Assembly: GCA_000416085.1 (NCBI GenBank)
Contig: KE356579.1
Span: 2,562,061-2,569,441 of the forward strand
Reading direction: 5' to 3'
DNA length: 7,381 nt
Origin: a halophilic archaeon J07HX64
GTDB lineage: Archaea; Halobacteriota; Halobacteria; Halobacteriales; Haloarculaceae
In this document: positions 6,128 to 7,381 of the stretch, piece after piece
Layout of the letters: each line of letters opens with the position of its first letter
Position numbering within the stretch: the first letter of the stretch is position 1
The notes under the pieces: generated by a model
What the model was told of the DNA's origin: nothing
Database searches by the model: none
What the model saw: the letters and a program-made list of their open reading frames with translations, nothing else
Translations under genes and position numbers: made by a program

Positions 6128-7218
6128 ATGCCACGGGGAGACACCACAGCGAGGGAGCGGTTTATCAGGTGGCTCCGGCCACCACCGCGGCTGGTCGACT
6201 GGTCCATCTTCAGCGTCGTGATGCTCGCCACCGCCTCCGGTGTGCTCTCCTTTCTGGGTGTGCGTCCGGTCTGGGTGCCCGTGTTCTGGTTCCACCGGGT
6301 GGTCGGACTGACGCTGATTGTCCTGCTCTGGTTCAAACTCTCCCGGGTTCGCTACCGGGTCACACGCACCAGCCAGTGGCAGGCCTCAACGGCACTCTCT
6401 ATCGCGACCGCGCTTGCCGCGTTCGGCACGATCGGAACAGGTATTATGTGGGTGTTCGGCTACGTTCCCGATCTGCCCGTGATACAGTTCCTGACTGTCC
6501 ACGTCGCGTTCGGGCTGGTGCTGGTCGTGCTGATGGTGGCCCACCAGCGAACGCGGTCCGACCGCCGAGTCGCGCCGACTTCGACCGGCGCCGGACGACG
6601 ATGCAGTACTCTGTCATGCTCCTCGCGGGTGCCGTTACCTACCGCCTGCAGGAGGCGGTCAACACGACGTTCAACACGCCGGGCGAGGAACGCCGACTCA
6701 CCGGATCCCGGGAGAAATCGGGCTCGGGCAACGGGGCCTTTCCGCCGACGGCCTGGGTCGCGGACGACCCCGACCCGGTCGAGCGCGAGAGCTACGAGTT
6801 GACCGTCCGCGGGGCCGTCGACTCGCCGGTCGAACTCTCCTACGACGAACTCGACCCCGACACCTCCCAGGAGGCGCTGCTCGACTGCACCAGCGGCTGG
6901 TACACCGAACAGGAGTGGCGCGGTGTCGAGGTGGGTGACCTGCTCGACCTGGCCGACGACGACGACGAGGCCACACACGTCAGATTCGTCTCCGTAACCG
7001 GCTACCGGTGGAGCATCCCGGTCGAGGAGGCCCGGGACACGCTGCTCGCAACCCACGTCGGCGGGGAGCAACTCAGCCACGGCCACGGCGCGCCGCTGCG
7101 ACTGGTCGCGCCCGGTCGCCGCGGCTTCCAGTGGGTGAAGTGGGTCGAACGGGTCGATGTCCGCACCCGTGGTGACCCCGCACAGTGGCTCGTCACGCTC
7201 ATCAGCGGGTTCGACTGA
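6128..7218 (+). pseudogene. Membrane cytochrome-b-like/molybdopterin oxidoreductase fusion, frameshifted
   Basis: Two adjoining frames together encode one protein of about 363 residues. The first (from ATG 6128 to about 6556) has four membrane helices, near 24-44, 49-70, 86-110 and 117-138. Their histidines His56, His125 and His139 are candidate heme b ligands, as in cytochrome b561/YedZ-like domains. The second (from about 6559 to the TGA ending at 7218) starts RPPSRADF, has a fifth hydrophobic segment (about 159-172), then a sulfite oxidase-type molybdopterin domain: LLDCTSGW with the likely Mo-ligand Cys254, EWRGVEVGDLLDLA, SVTGYRWSIP, HGAPLRLVAPGRRGFQWVKW. One extra base after T6557 (TTC, Phe) would join the frames as HQRTRFRPPSRADF. 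The gene would pass electrons between the membrane and a Mo-cofactor site. Unrepaired, the first frame runs on to 6802 as an Arg/Ser-rich tail. Either a sequencing error or a real disruption; a separate gene from ATG 6601 is less likely. Confidence 0.8.
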
Positions 7219-7252
7219 CCACAGCGACACCACCTGCGCGCCGGACTGTGCG

Positions 7253-7316
7253 GTGTCGGATTGTACCCGTATTTCACCCGAGTACAGTGTCGGATTGTGC
7301 CTGTGTCTCACCCGAG
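7253..7316. repeat. Diverged 30-bp tandem duplication, period 34
   Basis: Copies at 7253-7282 and 7287-7316 are separated by TACA and match at 26 of 30 positions. Both begin GTGTCGGATTGT and end TCACCCGAG. All four differences are transitions (A/G or C/T). The repeat lies between the convergent ends of the molybdopterin gene and the next minus-strand gene. No T-run or strong hairpin is present, so a terminator role is not clear. Confidence 0.65.
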
Positions 7317-7336
7317 GATCTACCCCGCTGTCTCGG

Positions 7337-7381
7337 TCACTCCTCAGTCTGTTCCCGTTCCCGCTCGACGAACCGCGCGAG
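7337..7381 (-). CDS. C-terminal end of an unidentified minus-strand gene
   Basis: The last 14 codons and the TGA stop (7339-7337) of a gene entering from beyond the window. The translation LARFVEREREQTEE is strongly acidic and helical, as expected for a haloarchaeal protein tail, and uses GC-rich third positions. It is too short to identify. The gene is convergent with the molybdopterin gene, with 118 bp between their stops. Confidence 0.5.
   Translation of the reverse strand, partial: LARFVEREREQTEE

Noticed and set aside
6460..7311. Minus-strand open frame of 283 codons opposite the molybdopterin domain
   Set aside because: The plus strand encodes a recognisable molybdopterin domain with its catalytic motif. 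The antisense product has no family features and would start inside the tandem repeat.
1..7381. CRISPR array, transposase, integrase, toxin-antitoxin or defence system
   Set aside because: No regularly spaced repeats, terminal inverted repeats or matching protein motifs were seen on either strand. The genes are ordinary haloarchaeal chromosomal functions.

Overview
The window looks like chromosomal DNA of an extremely halophilic archaeon (class Halobacteria). The DNA is GC-rich. The proteins are rich in Asp and Glu, with the acid-heavy, Lys-poor composition of haloarchaea. Most genes have an archaeal TATA-like element about 24-27 nt before the start codon and no room for a leader, which suggests leaderless transcripts. 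The tetranucleotide CTAG, known to be avoided in haloarchaea, was seen only twice. The genus cannot be named from the sequence.

Layout from left to right. (1) The 5' part of a minus-strand type IV pilin-like gene leaves the window at base 1 and is driven by an AT-rich twin TATA region. (2) About 545 bp follow with no convincing gene but with a perfect 8-bp hairpin, a 9-bp tandem repeat, and a TATA box plus palindrome next to the following gene. (3) A plus-strand thioredoxin-fold, peroxiredoxin-like protein. (4) Convergent to it, a minus-strand Rad3/XPD/DinG-type superfamily 2 DNA helicase with four candidate iron-sulfur cysteines. Its start is best placed at an internal GTG (3909), well inside a longer open frame. 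(5) A 340-bp divergent promoter region with nested repeats. (6) A plus-strand COG3199-type ATP-NAD kinase-like protein. (7) A minus-strand seven-helix membrane protein of unknown function, whose stop codon overlaps that of the kinase-like gene in one CTAG. (8) A plus-strand gene for a fused membrane cytochrome-b-like and sulfite-oxidase-fold molybdopterin protein, interrupted by an apparent one-base deletion near 6557. (9) A short convergent intergenic stretch with a 30-bp tandem duplication, then the last 14 codons of another minus-strand gene.

The genes do not form one pathway. Each seems to be transcribed alone, in alternating divergent and convergent order, and themes such as surface pilus, redox, DNA repair, cofactor metabolism and electron transfer are mixed. 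I see no defence system, CRISPR array, transposase, tRNA or rRNA. The items most worth following are the frameshifted molybdopterin gene, the repeat-rich divergent promoter at 3944-4008, and the diverged tandem repeat at 7253-7316.
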